Below, one piece after another: positions 1 to 7,947 of a stretch of DNA of 31,077 nucleotides. The notes below the pieces were generated by a model. That model worked only from the letters and a program-made list of their open reading frames with translations, searched no databases and was not told the origin of the DNA. The stretch's first letter is position 1, and the number at the start of each line of letters is the position of its first letter. This DNA comes from CAYUCJ01 sp049282265 (GTDB lineage Bacteria > Desulfobacterota > DSM-4660 > Desulfatiglandales > Desulfatiglandaceae). The position numbers were made by a program, and so were the translations under genes. The stretch is from positions 1-31,077 of the forward strand of contig JBAPTR010000168.1 of NCBI GenBank assembly GCA_049282265.1, written 5' to 3'.

Positions 1-1
1 A

Positions 2-349
2 CAGGACTTTCTCAAGGCCCTGGCGATTGCCCCCGATGACGTGAAGGCCAACAACAACCTGGGCGTCTTTTATTGCGGCCGGGAAGACTATGACAGCGCG
101 CTGCGTTACCTCCGAAGGGCCACCGGGGCCCACACCCTTTCCGGCCCTTATGGGGCCGTCGTTTACAGGAACCTGGGGTTCATTTACACGAAGAAGGGGA
201 TGACAGAGGAAGCGGGGGCAGCCTACGGCAAGGCCCGAGGCATTCAGGCTAAAGCGTCCGGCGACCTTGATCTGCGCCCGTACGGCGAGAGCAGCCGGGA
301 TTACGCCTTAACCCTGGAATTCAAGTCACAACGGGATCAGGCAAAATAG
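2..349 (+). CDS. TPR-repeat protein, C-terminal part (5' end outside window)
   Basis: An open frame enters from the left edge and stops at 347-349, giving about 115 residues. It starts inside one tetratricopeptide repeat (ending ALAIAPDDVKANNNLG) and carries at least one more (GVFYCGREDYDSALRYLRRA), followed by a partial one around YRNLGFIYTKKGMTEEAG. Such repeats are protein-protein interaction scaffolds. It lies 240 bases upstream of the minor-pilin genes on the same strand, so a role in pilus biogenesis (PilF/PilW-like) is possible, but this is inferred from position only. The true start lies outside the window; the GTG at 41 is an internal valine codon. Confidence 0.8.
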   Translation, partial: QDFLKALAIAPDDVKANNNLGVFYCGREDYDSALRYLRRATGAHTLSGPYGAVVYRNLGFIYTKKGMTEEAGAAYGKARGIQAKASGDLDLRPYGESSRDYALTLEFKSQRDQAK

Positions 350-513
350 GCATTTATGGATGGACACCTGTTAGGTTTTTTTACGATCGATAAATTATTT
401 TACAGGTTCTCGAAATGCTTTGCCAGGACCCCTCGTCACTCCATGCATTATTTATCAATAATATTAGGATGATAATACACGGAACATGCCGTTGGGGAGT
501 CTTTCTAAATATC

Positions 514-529
514 TGGCATTTATTTTGCA
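514..529 (+). promoter_or_regulatory. Sigma-54 (RpoN) type promoter upstream of fimT
   Basis: The sequence TGGCATTTATTTTGCA has the GG (515-516) and GC (527-528) dinucleotides separated by exactly 10 bases, and both flanks (TGGCA and TTGCA) match the -24/-12 consensus. The expected start of transcription is near 540, about 50 bases before the fimT ATG. RpoN control of type IV pilus genes is well established in other bacteria. No activator gene is visible in the window. Confidence 0.65.
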
Positions 530-588
530 TGATGAGAAACCAGATTTTCTTTCGCACCTTTAGAACTTTCAAGTGTCAGGACAAGACC

Positions 589-1143
589 ATGCGAAGACAA
601 GAGGCTTTTACATTAATTGAACTTTTGATCGTCCTTGTGGTGCTGGCCGCAATGGCTGCTATTGCTATCCCTGGATTTTCCAGATGGTTGCCCAACTATC
701 GCCTCAAATCAGCAGCCAATGACATTTTTTCTGAGATGCAATCAGCAAAAATGGAGGCCATCAAGAATAATAGTGAATGGGCCATAGTATTCAATGCGGG
801 GACAGGCACATACCAGGTGGAGAGCGGCGGAGCTGATGGAGATTATTCTACAGCCGGTGACAATAACGTCGAAAAAACCGTTACGCTTTCCCCATACCAA
901 AGCGGCGTAGGCTACGGTCCTGGTAATGCCACCACAAATGCCACCCAGGGAGGCGGAGCTCTTCCTGGAGATAATATCAGCTTTGCAGGAAACACCGTCG
1001 TGTTCAATTCCAGAGGGATGATCAACAGCTTCGCAGGCGGGTATGTTTACATCCAGAACAGTGCCAATAAAACCTATGCAGTGGGTGCCCTCGGCAGCGG
1101 GGTGATCAGAATGAAAAAATGGGACGGGACGGCCTGGGATTAA
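589..1143 (+). CDS. fimT: GspH/FimT-type minor pseudopilin
   Basis: A 184-residue prepilin-like protein with a type III signal: short basic leader MRRQEA, then FTLIELLIVLVVLAAMAAIAIPGF, the hydrophobic helix that anchors and polymerises pilins. Glu5 of the mature protein is present. The residue before the cleavage point is Ala rather than the usual Gly. The C-terminal part is Gly/Asn-rich and predicted beta, as in the GspH/FimT family (minor pilins that prime pilus assembly). The ATG at 589 is chosen because it gives a normal short leader and has AGGA at 578-581; the frame stays open upstream to 415, but that stretch covers the promoter. First gene of the minor-pilin operon; pilW follows 21 bases later. 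Confidence 0.85.
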   Translation: MRRQEAFTLIELLIVLVVLAAMAAIAIPGFSRWLPNYRLKSAANDIFSEMQSAKMEAIKNNSEWAIVFNAGTGTYQVESGGADGDYSTAGDNNVEKTVTLSPYQSGVGYGPGNATTNATQGGGALPGDNISFAGNTVVFNSRGMINSFAGGYVYIQNSANKTYAVGALGSGVIRMKKWDGTAWD

Positions 1144-1164
1144 GGGACAAGAAGGATACGCACT

Positions 1165-2124
1165 ATGCAGGAAAAGAAAACACAGAATTATGGGTTTACC
1201 CTCGTGGAACTGCTTGTGGCTATGGCGATCAGCCTGCTGGTTATGGGAACAATTTATAAGGCCTTTAAATCCCAGCAGGATTCTTTTCTGATCCAGGATC
1301 AGGTCACCGCCATGCAGCAGAATCTCCGGGGAGGTATGTATGTGATGAGCCGGGATATCCAGATGGCGGGATACGTGACCAATTTTGACACCAATACCTA
1401 TACAAACATTGACTGGGACCCGACCCTGGCCGGAAACGAGGCCATACGGCCTTTGATATACGGAAGAAATAATGTCAATGTCTCCGGTGATGGAATTAAG
1501 GACAAAACAGACGTCATAACTATTATCAAAGCGAGTAATGATCCTGCTGACAACAGGCAGCTTACTGGGGCCGGAGACACTGTTACTGCAACAACAGTCA
1601 CCCTGAGCCCTTTTGATATCAATCTGGATGCCACAACTTTTAAATTCGGCCTGCTTGTCAAGAGCGATCTCAGCAGGGCGGAAGTATTTGAGGTACAGTC
1701 CAAGGCCGGAAATGTCCTCACGCTTACGAACAATTTGCAGGAGAGTTACGGCACCGGGGACCGGATCTACCGTGCTGATGTCATCACCTACAAAATCGAC
1801 GATGATGCAACGCATCCCGCTCTGGAGCGCTGGAACCAGGGGAACGGCACCGGCTTTCAGATCGTCGCTGAAAATATGGATAACCTCCAGCTCCAGTATG
1901 TCATGGCTGATGGGACCACTGTTGATGATCCGAGCGTGGCGCCCTACAAATGGTCCGATGTCCGGGCCGTCCAGGTCTGTCTCCTGGCCAGGACGGATCA
2001 TATCAACCGTGGCTATACCAACACCAAGACCTACACCATGGGAGATCAAACACCAACGCCGAATGACGGGTACCGGAGAAAACTCATGACATCCCTCATC
2101 AAGACCAGAAATGTAGGACTATAG
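1165..2124 (+). CDS. pilW: Type IV pilus minor pilin PilW
   Basis: A 319-residue protein. The N-terminus MQEKKTQNYGFTLVELLVAM is a canonical prepilin signal with Gly before the cleavage site and Glu at mature position 5. The next segment (SQQDSFLIQDQVTAMQQNLRGGMYVMSRDIQMAGY) is the conserved PilW pattern of a long helix leading to RDIQMAGY. The rest is a beta-rich globular domain. AAGGA about 9 bases before the ATG supports this start. In the minor-pilin complex PilW works with PilV, PilX and FimU/FimT at the pilus tip, next to PilY1, whose gene lies downstream in the same operon. Confidence 0.9.
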   Translation: MQEKKTQNYGFTLVELLVAMAISLLVMGTIYKAFKSQQDSFLIQDQVTAMQQNLRGGMYVMSRDIQMAGYVTNFDTNTYTNIDWDPTLAGNEAIRPLIYGRNNVNVSGDGIKDKTDVITIIKASNDPADNRQLTGAGDTVTATTVTLSPFDINLDATTFKFGLLVKSDLSRAEVFEVQSKAGNVLTLTNNLQESYGTGDRIYRADVITYKIDDDATHPALERWNQGNGTGFQIVAENMDNLQLQYVMADGTTVDDPSVAPYKWSDVRAVQVCLLARTDHINRGYTNTKTYTMGDQTPTPNDGYRRKLMTSLIKTRNVGL

Positions 2125-2134
2125 GAACATGACC

Positions 2135-2599
2135 ATGGCATCGAATACATACTCGCATAAAAGTGAACAGCACCAATCGGGCTTTACGCTGATTGAAGTC
2201 CTCATCGCCATCGCCATCCTCTCCATAGGACTCCTGGCCGTGGCCAAGATGCAGGTCTCCGCGATCCAGGGGAATTATTTCAGCAGCAATACGACCACTG
2301 CCCTGACCCTGGCAGGGCAGAAGATGGAAGACCTCCTCGGCAAGAATTATTCGACTGACCCAGACCTGGTGGATACTGACACCGGAAACAATGCTGACCT
2401 CCTTTCGCTTGTGACGAAGGACCACGAAGAGCTCAATGTGGATGAAGAGGGTGTTTCAGGAAGTGGTATATATCACCGGGTCTGGAATGTGGCTGACGAC
2501 ATCCCGATTACGGACACCAAGACCATAACCATTATCGTCACCTGGACAAAAGGAAGTCACACCCATCGGGTGCACCTTTCGTGCATCAAGCGGCTATAA
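2135..2599 (+). CDS. pilV: Type IV pilus minor pilin PilV
   Basis: About 154 residues. The prepilin leader ends in HQSG followed by FTLIEVLIAIAILSIGLLAV, with Gly before the cleavage site and Glu5 present. The pattern LLAVAKMQVSAIQGNYFSSNTTTALTLA is typical of the PilV/GspI group. Two ATGs are available, 2129 and 2135. The AGGA at 2123-2126 is only 2 bases from the first but 8 bases from the second, so 2135 is preferred. The start follows the pilW stop by 10 bases, which suggests coupled translation. A minor pilin of the tip-priming complex. Confidence 0.88.
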   Translation: MASNTYSHKSEQHQSGFTLIEVLIAIAILSIGLLAVAKMQVSAIQGNYFSSNTTTALTLAGQKMEDLLGKNYSTDPDLVDTDTGNNADLLSLVTKDHEELNVDEEGVSGSGIYHRVWNVADDIPITDTKTITIIVTWTKGSHTHRVHLSCIKRL

Positions 2600-2620
2600 A
2601 TGTTGGAGAGAGAAAGCAAC

Positions 2621-3097
2621 ATGAGATACTTACTGAACGGACCCCAGCGAGAACAGGGAAGTGTGATGGTAATCGCCCTGATGATCCTGGTCATATTGAC
2701 CTTGCTCGGGATCATGGCCAGCCGGACCTCCACCACGGATATCCAGATCGCCGGAAATGAGATCCCCTACAAGCAGAATTTCTTTATCGGGGAAGGGGGG
2801 CTGACCCGGGAAGCAGCAGAGGTGGGAAGGGGAAATTATCCGGTCATCCAGATCAATACCACCGGGCAACTGGCCAACCAGACCATCCAGGCCAACGGAA
2901 GCCCCCTGCCGGCACCCATCCCCCACGAGGTTGCCGGCTCTCCCTACAATTTTACCCTCGATTACCTGGGCTATTTTCTGCCGCCTCCCGGATACTCGGT
3001 GATCCATTTCAGCCGGTATGACTATGATATTGATGCCACCGGCGGCCGGATCAATGTGGCCTCCAGGTATTTCAAGATCGGCCCCAGGGCCGAATAG
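2621..3097 (+). CDS. pilX: PilX-like pilus assembly protein
   Basis: A 158-residue protein matching the PilX N-terminal family: QGSVMVIALMILVILTLLGIMA is the membrane helix, followed by the typical SRTSTTDIQIAGNEIPYKQNFFIGEGG. Unlike true pilins it lacks Glu at position 5 after the Gly, which is usual for this family. An ATG at 2600 overlaps the pilV stop, but GGAGAG at 2605-2610 points to the ATG at 2621. PilX joins the other minor pilins in connecting PilY1 to the pilus tip; the gene order pilW-pilV-pilX-pilY1 is the classical one. Confidence 0.85.
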   Translation: MRYLLNGPQREQGSVMVIALMILVILTLLGIMASRTSTTDIQIAGNEIPYKQNFFIGEGGLTREAAEVGRGNYPVIQINTTGQLANQTIQANGSPLPAPIPHEVAGSPYNFTLDYLGYFLPPPGYSVIHFSRYDYDIDATGGRINVASRYFKIGPRAE

Positions 3098-3139
3098 GAA
3101 AGCATCAATAACAGCAATAACTATAGGGAGAATACTCCG

Positions 3140-6100
3140 ATGAAACACAATACTCTTCTCAGACGAACACTCATGATCCTGCTTGGCCTGTGCTGCGTGA
3201 CCATGACGGTCGCCTTTGCCGATGATACCGATGTGTACCGGTCATCGGTCAAAAACAATGCCATGCTGGTCATTGATGTATCCGGTTCCATGGATTGGCC
3301 GGTCTATGATCCCAATATAGATTATGCGGCATTCTTTGAGTGGGCTATAAGCGCCGGATATGGTTATGACGATAAAGGCCTTAATGATTGGTATGCTGAT
3401 AAAGGAGCAGGAAAGTTATGGGATAAGGATAAAATATATCTGGTAAGCGCCTACACCGGTTATGCCGAAATTACCGGTGATGATGGCGTGACCAAATATG
3501 CCGCTACTGGTGATCCGGTGTATGAGGGTTCAACCAGGAGGCAGAAGTGGGTCACAGGCGGAATCATAGATACCGGCTGGCAGGTCACGGACTGGGACAA
3601 TCCGGCTGAAAACAATACCATAGAGACGGTTACCGTGGACGATCAGGTCTATGTTGTGTATCCAACCGAGGCAAATCTTAGTGTTATTAACAAGACAGAT
3701 ACTGCTGGCTATGCAAACAGTGCTATTGCAGGTCATCAACTCGAAAACCATCAGGATATCCTGCTCACCGATGAAAGGACCGATCCCAGAACTGGGGTGG
3801 CAAAGGACTATGGTTTTCTTGGCTATTTAAAGGCGCCGGGTATCTATTTCTCCGGGCTTTTTGAAACCGGTACTTGGTATACCCTGACAGATAATCCAAG
3901 TAATGCCATTTCTTCTTCCGGTGATGAAAGAATTTACGCATTTGTCACCGGAAATTACCTGAGTTTTATCAAATTGATAGAAGATCTCCATGGGAATACC
4001 CCTTGTGGAAGTGAAGCTTGGAGGTATCTCTGCTACCAGCCTGGTGTTCAAGTGTGGACAACCGTTAACATAGGTGCCATCACAAATGCTGAATACGGAT
4101 CCGACTACTCATCCAACAGGGATGAGAATTGCGGTACCATAGACCTTACCCAGTTTTCCGGACGGAAGTATCTTCAGATATACTTTAATAGATACCGGAG
4201 ACGTCGCTGGGATCCTTGGATCCCTGGGCTGGATGTTGAAAACAGAACAGCAGGCAGTGATAGTTGCAGCAACTCCAATTCTGAAAACGATGGCGTCTAT
4301 TTTGTTGACCAGGACGGCAATGTCTTACACCAGCTAACAGCAGGGGTTAACGAGACACCGGAGGGAAAGATTTACGGGTACAATGAAGATAGTATCTGGA
4401 CCGGTGAATATGATGTGACAAATGTAACAAAAATCTATGTCAAATTCCATGTGGGCCCTAATGGCGGAGATAACTGTTCTGATACGGATCTAGGATTCAG
4501 GATTAGTGCAATCAAGTGGACCGCTCAAGACTCGGCAACTGCACCTGCAGCATCGGGCACATTCACTTGCTGCAACGGGAACGATGGTGTTGGTCAAAAG
4601 ATACGATCCCGCCTTGAGACAGCTCAGAATGCCATGAAGATCGTCGTGGAGGAGACTCGGGACAAGATCAATTGGGGTCTGGTAAAATGGTCCGGGAACG
4701 GGATCTCCTTGGTAAGAGGTCTTGATGCAGGGGCAGATGCCGTTATAGCCGGCATTGATACGCTTAGCGCAGGAGGCGGCACCCCTATGGGTGAAGCCAT
4801 GCAGGAGACCTATGATTGGATCCACGATTACCTTGCAGCACATTCCAGCACAACCGAATGCAGTGAAAACTACGAGGTTGTTATGACCGACGGTTTCCCA
4901 TCCGGGGATGACGTCTGGAACAGGATAGACAAAAACAGCAACCCTGACCCTGTTTTTACCAGCAGTGACTATAAAGATGGCGATACCTGGACAGGTGATC
5001 CTATCCAGACTACGGATCCCGACTACGCAGATGATGTTGCCAGGTGGATGGCCCGGGGAAAATGTGCTGATAGCCAGGACACCACAGGACATGACCCTGA
5101 TTACAATGTGATAACCCATACCATCGGATTTGGTCTGGAGAGCCCCCTCTTAAAGAATACGGCCAAAGATGGCTGCGGCATAGGCATAACCGCCAATGAT
5201 CAGACAGAGCTGGTAAACGCCTTTTACAGCCTGGGACTTTCCATGTCCGCTTCCGTGGCCTTTACGGCACCCGTGGTCTCGGTGGATGAGGCCAACAGGA
5301 CCCAGAGCGGCGATAAACTCTACATGGCCTTTTTTAAGCCCGTCACGGACGGCTACTGGCAGGGGAACCTGAAAAAATACGGGCTGACTTATATGCCGAG
5401 GACGGACTGTACTGGGAGATCAGATCCCGAGTGGACCGTTGTTGATGAAAGCGAGGCTATTGCCGGTAATTGTGACGGGTCTTTCAAGACCAGTTCCCAG
5501 TCCTACTGGTCAGACACCACGGACGGCGGGGAAGTGAACAAAGGAGGTGTGGGCGGCCTTCTCAAGACGAGAGTGAATGATGCATTCGACGTAGGCAACT
5601 ACTACAATCGGGATATCTACACCTATAGCGGCAGTGCATTGGAGGTCTTTAACAGCACCAATGTCAGCAATACGGATCTCAACGTAACCACTGACGAAGA
5701 CCGCTACAAGATTATCAACTTCATGTATGGGTATACGTACGATGCCAGCACGCTCACCGGGCATGTTGGGGAACCGGTGGCAAAACGAAGCTGGATCCTG
5801 GGGGACATGATCCATTCGGAACCAAGAATTATTGACTACCTGAATGCAACCGGAGACCTGGACTACCGTTTTGTGGCCATCGGCGCCAACGACGGCATGC
5901 TTCACGTGTTCCTGGATTCTCCGGACACGGCGACCATTAATGGAAAGAACTACACGGCAGGAGATGAAATCTTCGCCTTTGTTCCTTCGGACCTTCTCCC
6001 AAACATGAAGCTTTTTGAAAATGCCGACAACCATCCTTACATGGTAGACGGTTCCTGCAACCTTTTCCGGGCCACCACCAAGACCGGCGACTATTACGAC

Positions 6101-7567
6101 AAGACCCTGGTCTTCGGGGAACGGCGCGGCGGAAGGAGTTACTGGGCCCTCGACGTGACCCAGCCGGATCCGAGTCTCTGGACCGTGAAGTGGCACATTG
6201 AGGGTGGCACAGGCGACTATACCCAAATAGGGTATTCCTGGAGCAAACCCTATTTTGCCAGGATCAGGACTGCCTCCGATACCGTCAAAGAAGCGGTCAT
6301 CTTGTCAGGGGGATACGATCCCCTGGAGGACGGTTTTCCCGAAGATTTCGATGATACCAATAATAACGGCATCCGGGACAGCGGTGAAACCTTCACGGAC
6401 TCCGGCGGCGGCACGAGTGGAAGTTATGATACGTATAATCCCGGAAAGGATGCTGTCGGGAGGGGGATCTTTGTGGTGGACCTAAGCAACGGGTCCCTCC
6501 TGTTCAAGGCCGTTTATGGTGACGCCGACAATGACGGAGACGAGACCGAAGACGTGACTACCGGCATTAATCAGCAGTACTGCAAGATGACTTACTCTTT
6601 TCCCGCGGACATCTCGGTCATCCCCTTCTCGGAGAGCAAGATCGTCATGTACGCGGCGGATATCTACGGGCAGATCTGGAAAATCACGTATGATTACTAC
6701 GGAGACATGGCCCACGCGTACGCAGATGCCGATTCCACCAAGTGGCAGGTAAAGAGGATCTTCACGGCCAACCCCGGATCAGATCTCGCCTCCGGGGATA
6801 CTGCCATAGCCGGTGCTGCTCTGAATACCTCCGATACCGGAAGAAAGATGTTTTATTCGCCTGATGTGTCCTACTTCGGAAATTGCTGGACCTCCAAACC
6901 GGTCCTCTACTTCGGGACCGGGGATCGTGCGCATCCCAGGTCTGCAATGATCTCGAATCGGTTCTATGCGGTGGCTGATCATAATTCTCTCACTTACGAG
7001 ACTGATCTCCTGAATCTCACCTGTGACGAACTGGATGAACAGGCGGATTCCGACAAAGACGGGACAGTGAACAGCCTTGACACCGCCAGAAAGCAAGATC
7101 TGATGGCTGTGCTCGAGGATGAAACCATCTCCAGGGGTTTTTACCGGGTCATGGATGCACAGGGACAGTGCACGGACGAGTCCATCAGCCACACCGGGGA
7201 AAAGATCCTGAGCCAGCCCACGGTATTTTTCAAGAATGTCTATTTCACCTCCTACCAGCCGGTCTTCGATGATCCCTGCAATCCCAACGGGAACGCCTTT
7301 GTCTACGCCCTGGACTATTGCTGGGGAAAATCGGTCTTCAATTACAATGACGAAGGCACCAACCCGATGGTCAGGAACATCAGGGATACCTACATGCTCC
7401 TACAGAACAGCTCCATCCCTTCGGGGGTCCGCGTGGTGACTAGGGGCGGACATGCGGCGGGACTCATCAGCGCCGGCGGGGCCGTGAGCGGTGTGGGTCA
7501 GGACCAGAGCACCAACATCCCGGGTCCTCCCGGTGGAGTATCCCAGATATTGTGGGAAACACGCTAA
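3140..7567 (+). CDS. pilY1: PilY1-type pilus tip adhesin with VWA domain and Ca-binding loops
   Basis: A 1475-residue exported protein. Residues 1-27 form a Sec signal peptide ending near AFA. Residues 46-50 (DVSGS) are the metal site of a von Willebrand A domain; its further elements GGGTPMGEAM (about 544-553) and MTDGFPSGDD (about 582) come much later, so about 440 residues are inserted within the domain. WILGDMIHSEP (about 884) opens the PilY/PilC beta-propeller half. Three Asp/Asn-rich EF-hand-like loops occur, near residues 1071 (DTNNNGIRDSGE), 1129 (DADNDGDE) and 1303 (DSDKDGTVNSLD), resembling the calcium site of PilY1 that controls retraction. AGGGAG precedes the ATG. PilY1 sits at the pilus tip and acts in adhesion and mechanosensing. 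The identity is firm; the ligand is unknown. Confidence 0.92.
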   Translation: MKHNTLLRRTLMILLGLCCVTMTVAFADDTDVYRSSVKNNAMLVIDVSGSMDWPVYDPNIDYAAFFEWAISAGYGYDDKGLNDWYADKGAGKLWDKDKIYLVSAYTGYAEITGDDGVTKYAATGDPVYEGSTRRQKWVTGGIIDTGWQVTDWDNPAENNTIETVTVDDQVYVVYPTEANLSVINKTDTAGYANSAIAGHQLENHQDILLTDERTDPRTGVAKDYGFLGYLKAPGIYFSGLFETGTWYTLTDNPSNAISSSGDERIYAFVTGNYLSFIKLIEDLHGNTPCGSEAWRYLCYQPGVQVWTTVNIGAITNAEYGSDYSSNRDENCGTIDLTQFSGRKYLQIYFNRYRRRRWDPWIPGLDVENRTAGSDSCSNSNSENDGVYFVDQDGNVLHQLTAGVNETPEGKIYGYNEDSIWTGEYDVTNVTKIYVKFHVGPNGGDNCSDTDLGFRISAIKWTAQDSATAPAASGTFTCCNGNDGVGQKIRSRLETAQNAMKIVVEETRDKINWGLVKWSGNGISLVRGLDAGADAVIAGIDTLSAGGGTPMGEAMQETYDWIHDYLAAHSSTTECSENYEVVMTDGFPSGDDVWNRIDKNSNPDPVFTSSDYKDGDTWTGDPIQTTDPDYADDVARWMARGKCADSQDTTGHDPDYNVITHTIGFGLESPLLKNTAKDGCGIGITANDQTELVNAFYSLGLSMSASVAFTAPVVSVDEANRTQSGDKLYMAFFKPVTDGYWQGNLKKYGLTYMPRTDCTGRSDPEWTVVDESEAIAGNCDGSFKTSSQSYWSDTTDGGEVNKGGVGGLLKTRVNDAFDVGNYYNRDIYTYSGSALEVFNSTNVSNTDLNVTTDEDRYKIINFMYGYTYDASTLTGHVGEPVAKRSWILGDMIHSEPRIIDYLNATGDLDYRFVAIGANDGMLHVFLDSPDTATINGKNYTAGDEIFAFVPSDLLPNMKLFENADNHPYMVDGSCNLFRATTKTGDYYDKTLVFGERRGGRSYWALDVTQPDPSLWTVKWHIEGGTGDYTQIGYSWSKPYFARIRTASDTVKEAVILSGGYDPLEDGFPEDFDDTNNNGIRDSGETFTDSGGGTSGSYDTYNPGKDAVGRGIFVVDLSNGSLLFKAVYGDADNDGDETEDVTTGINQQYCKMTYSFPADISVIPFSESKIVMYAADIYGQIWKITYDYYGDMAHAYADADSTKWQVKRIFTANPGSDLASGDTAIAGAALNTSDTGRKMFYSPDVSYFGNCWTSKPVLYFGTGDRAHPRSAMISNRFYAVADHNSLTYETDLLNLTCDELDEQADSDKDGTVNSLDTARKQDLMAVLEDETISRGFYRVMDAQGQCTDESISHTGEKILSQPTVFFKNVYFTSYQPVFDDPCNPNGNAFVYALDYCWGKSVFNYNDEGTNPMVRNIRDTYMLLQNSSIPSGVRVVTRGGHAAGLISAGGAVSGVGQDQSTNIPGPPGGVSQILWETR

Positions 7568-7583
7568 ATAAGGAGAAGTCATT

Positions 7584-7925
7584 ATGAATAGTGGAATGAA
7601 AAAACTGATTTTGTTTAGCCTTATGCTGGTTTCTATCTCCCTATCAATATCAACTGTTGCTTTTACCCAGTCAACGGGTGAAGAAATAATGACCATTACC
7701 GGAGGGGTCACAAATATCAAAGGGATGGTCTTAACCCTGGACAAAAGTAATATCTTTTACCCGGCAATTGAGGTAGATGTTCCTGACTGGGCGATAGTGG
7801 GTTCAAAAGCAAGCCTGTCCTACTATGTAAAAAACTATAAGAACTATTATTATGAGATAGTCAAACCAGGGGAAAAGTTTAAGGTTAAAGAAACTCTTGA
7901 AAGAGAGGAAAAAGAATTAAACTGA
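7584..7925 (+). CDS. Small secreted protein of unknown function
   Basis: A 113-residue protein beginning with a clear signal peptide (MKKLILFSLMLVSISLSISTVAF, cleavage near TVAFTQ). The mature part of about 85 residues is short-strand and Lys/Tyr-rich (YYVKNYKNYYYEIVKPGEKFKV) and reads like a small beta-barrel or OB-like fold (TITGGVTNIKGMVLTLDKSN). I do not recognise the family. AAGGAG stands 8 bases before the ATG at 7584, and the gene follows pilY1 by 16 bases, so it is probably co-transcribed and may be an accessory factor of the pilus tip complex. That role is inferred from position only. Confidence 0.75.
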   Translation: MNSGMKKLILFSLMLVSISLSISTVAFTQSTGEEIMTITGGVTNIKGMVLTLDKSNIFYPAIEVDVPDWAIVGSKASLSYYVKNYKNYYYEIVKPGEKFKVKETLEREEKELN

Positions 7926-7947
7926 GTTTAACTCAAGGAAGTGAACC

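Noticed and set aside
345..382. Short ACCT/AGGT hairpin followed by a T-run after the first TPR gene.
   Set aside because: A stem of only four pairs is too weak to call a terminator.
415..588. N-terminal extension of fimT by 58 codons from an ATG at 415.
   Set aside because: It would put a long hydrophobic stretch before the prepilin leader, covers the sigma-54 promoter and has no SD.
742..2049. Long open frame of 435 codons on the minus strand opposite fimT and pilW.
   Set aside because: It lies antisense to two clear pilin genes, has no recognisable domains, a low-complexity Ile/Gly/His composition and no SD.
3123..3135. CTATAGGGAGA before pilY1, like the end of a phage T7 promoter.
   Set aside because: Only the last 11 bases match and the upstream half is absent; AGGGAG here is simply the ribosome binding site.
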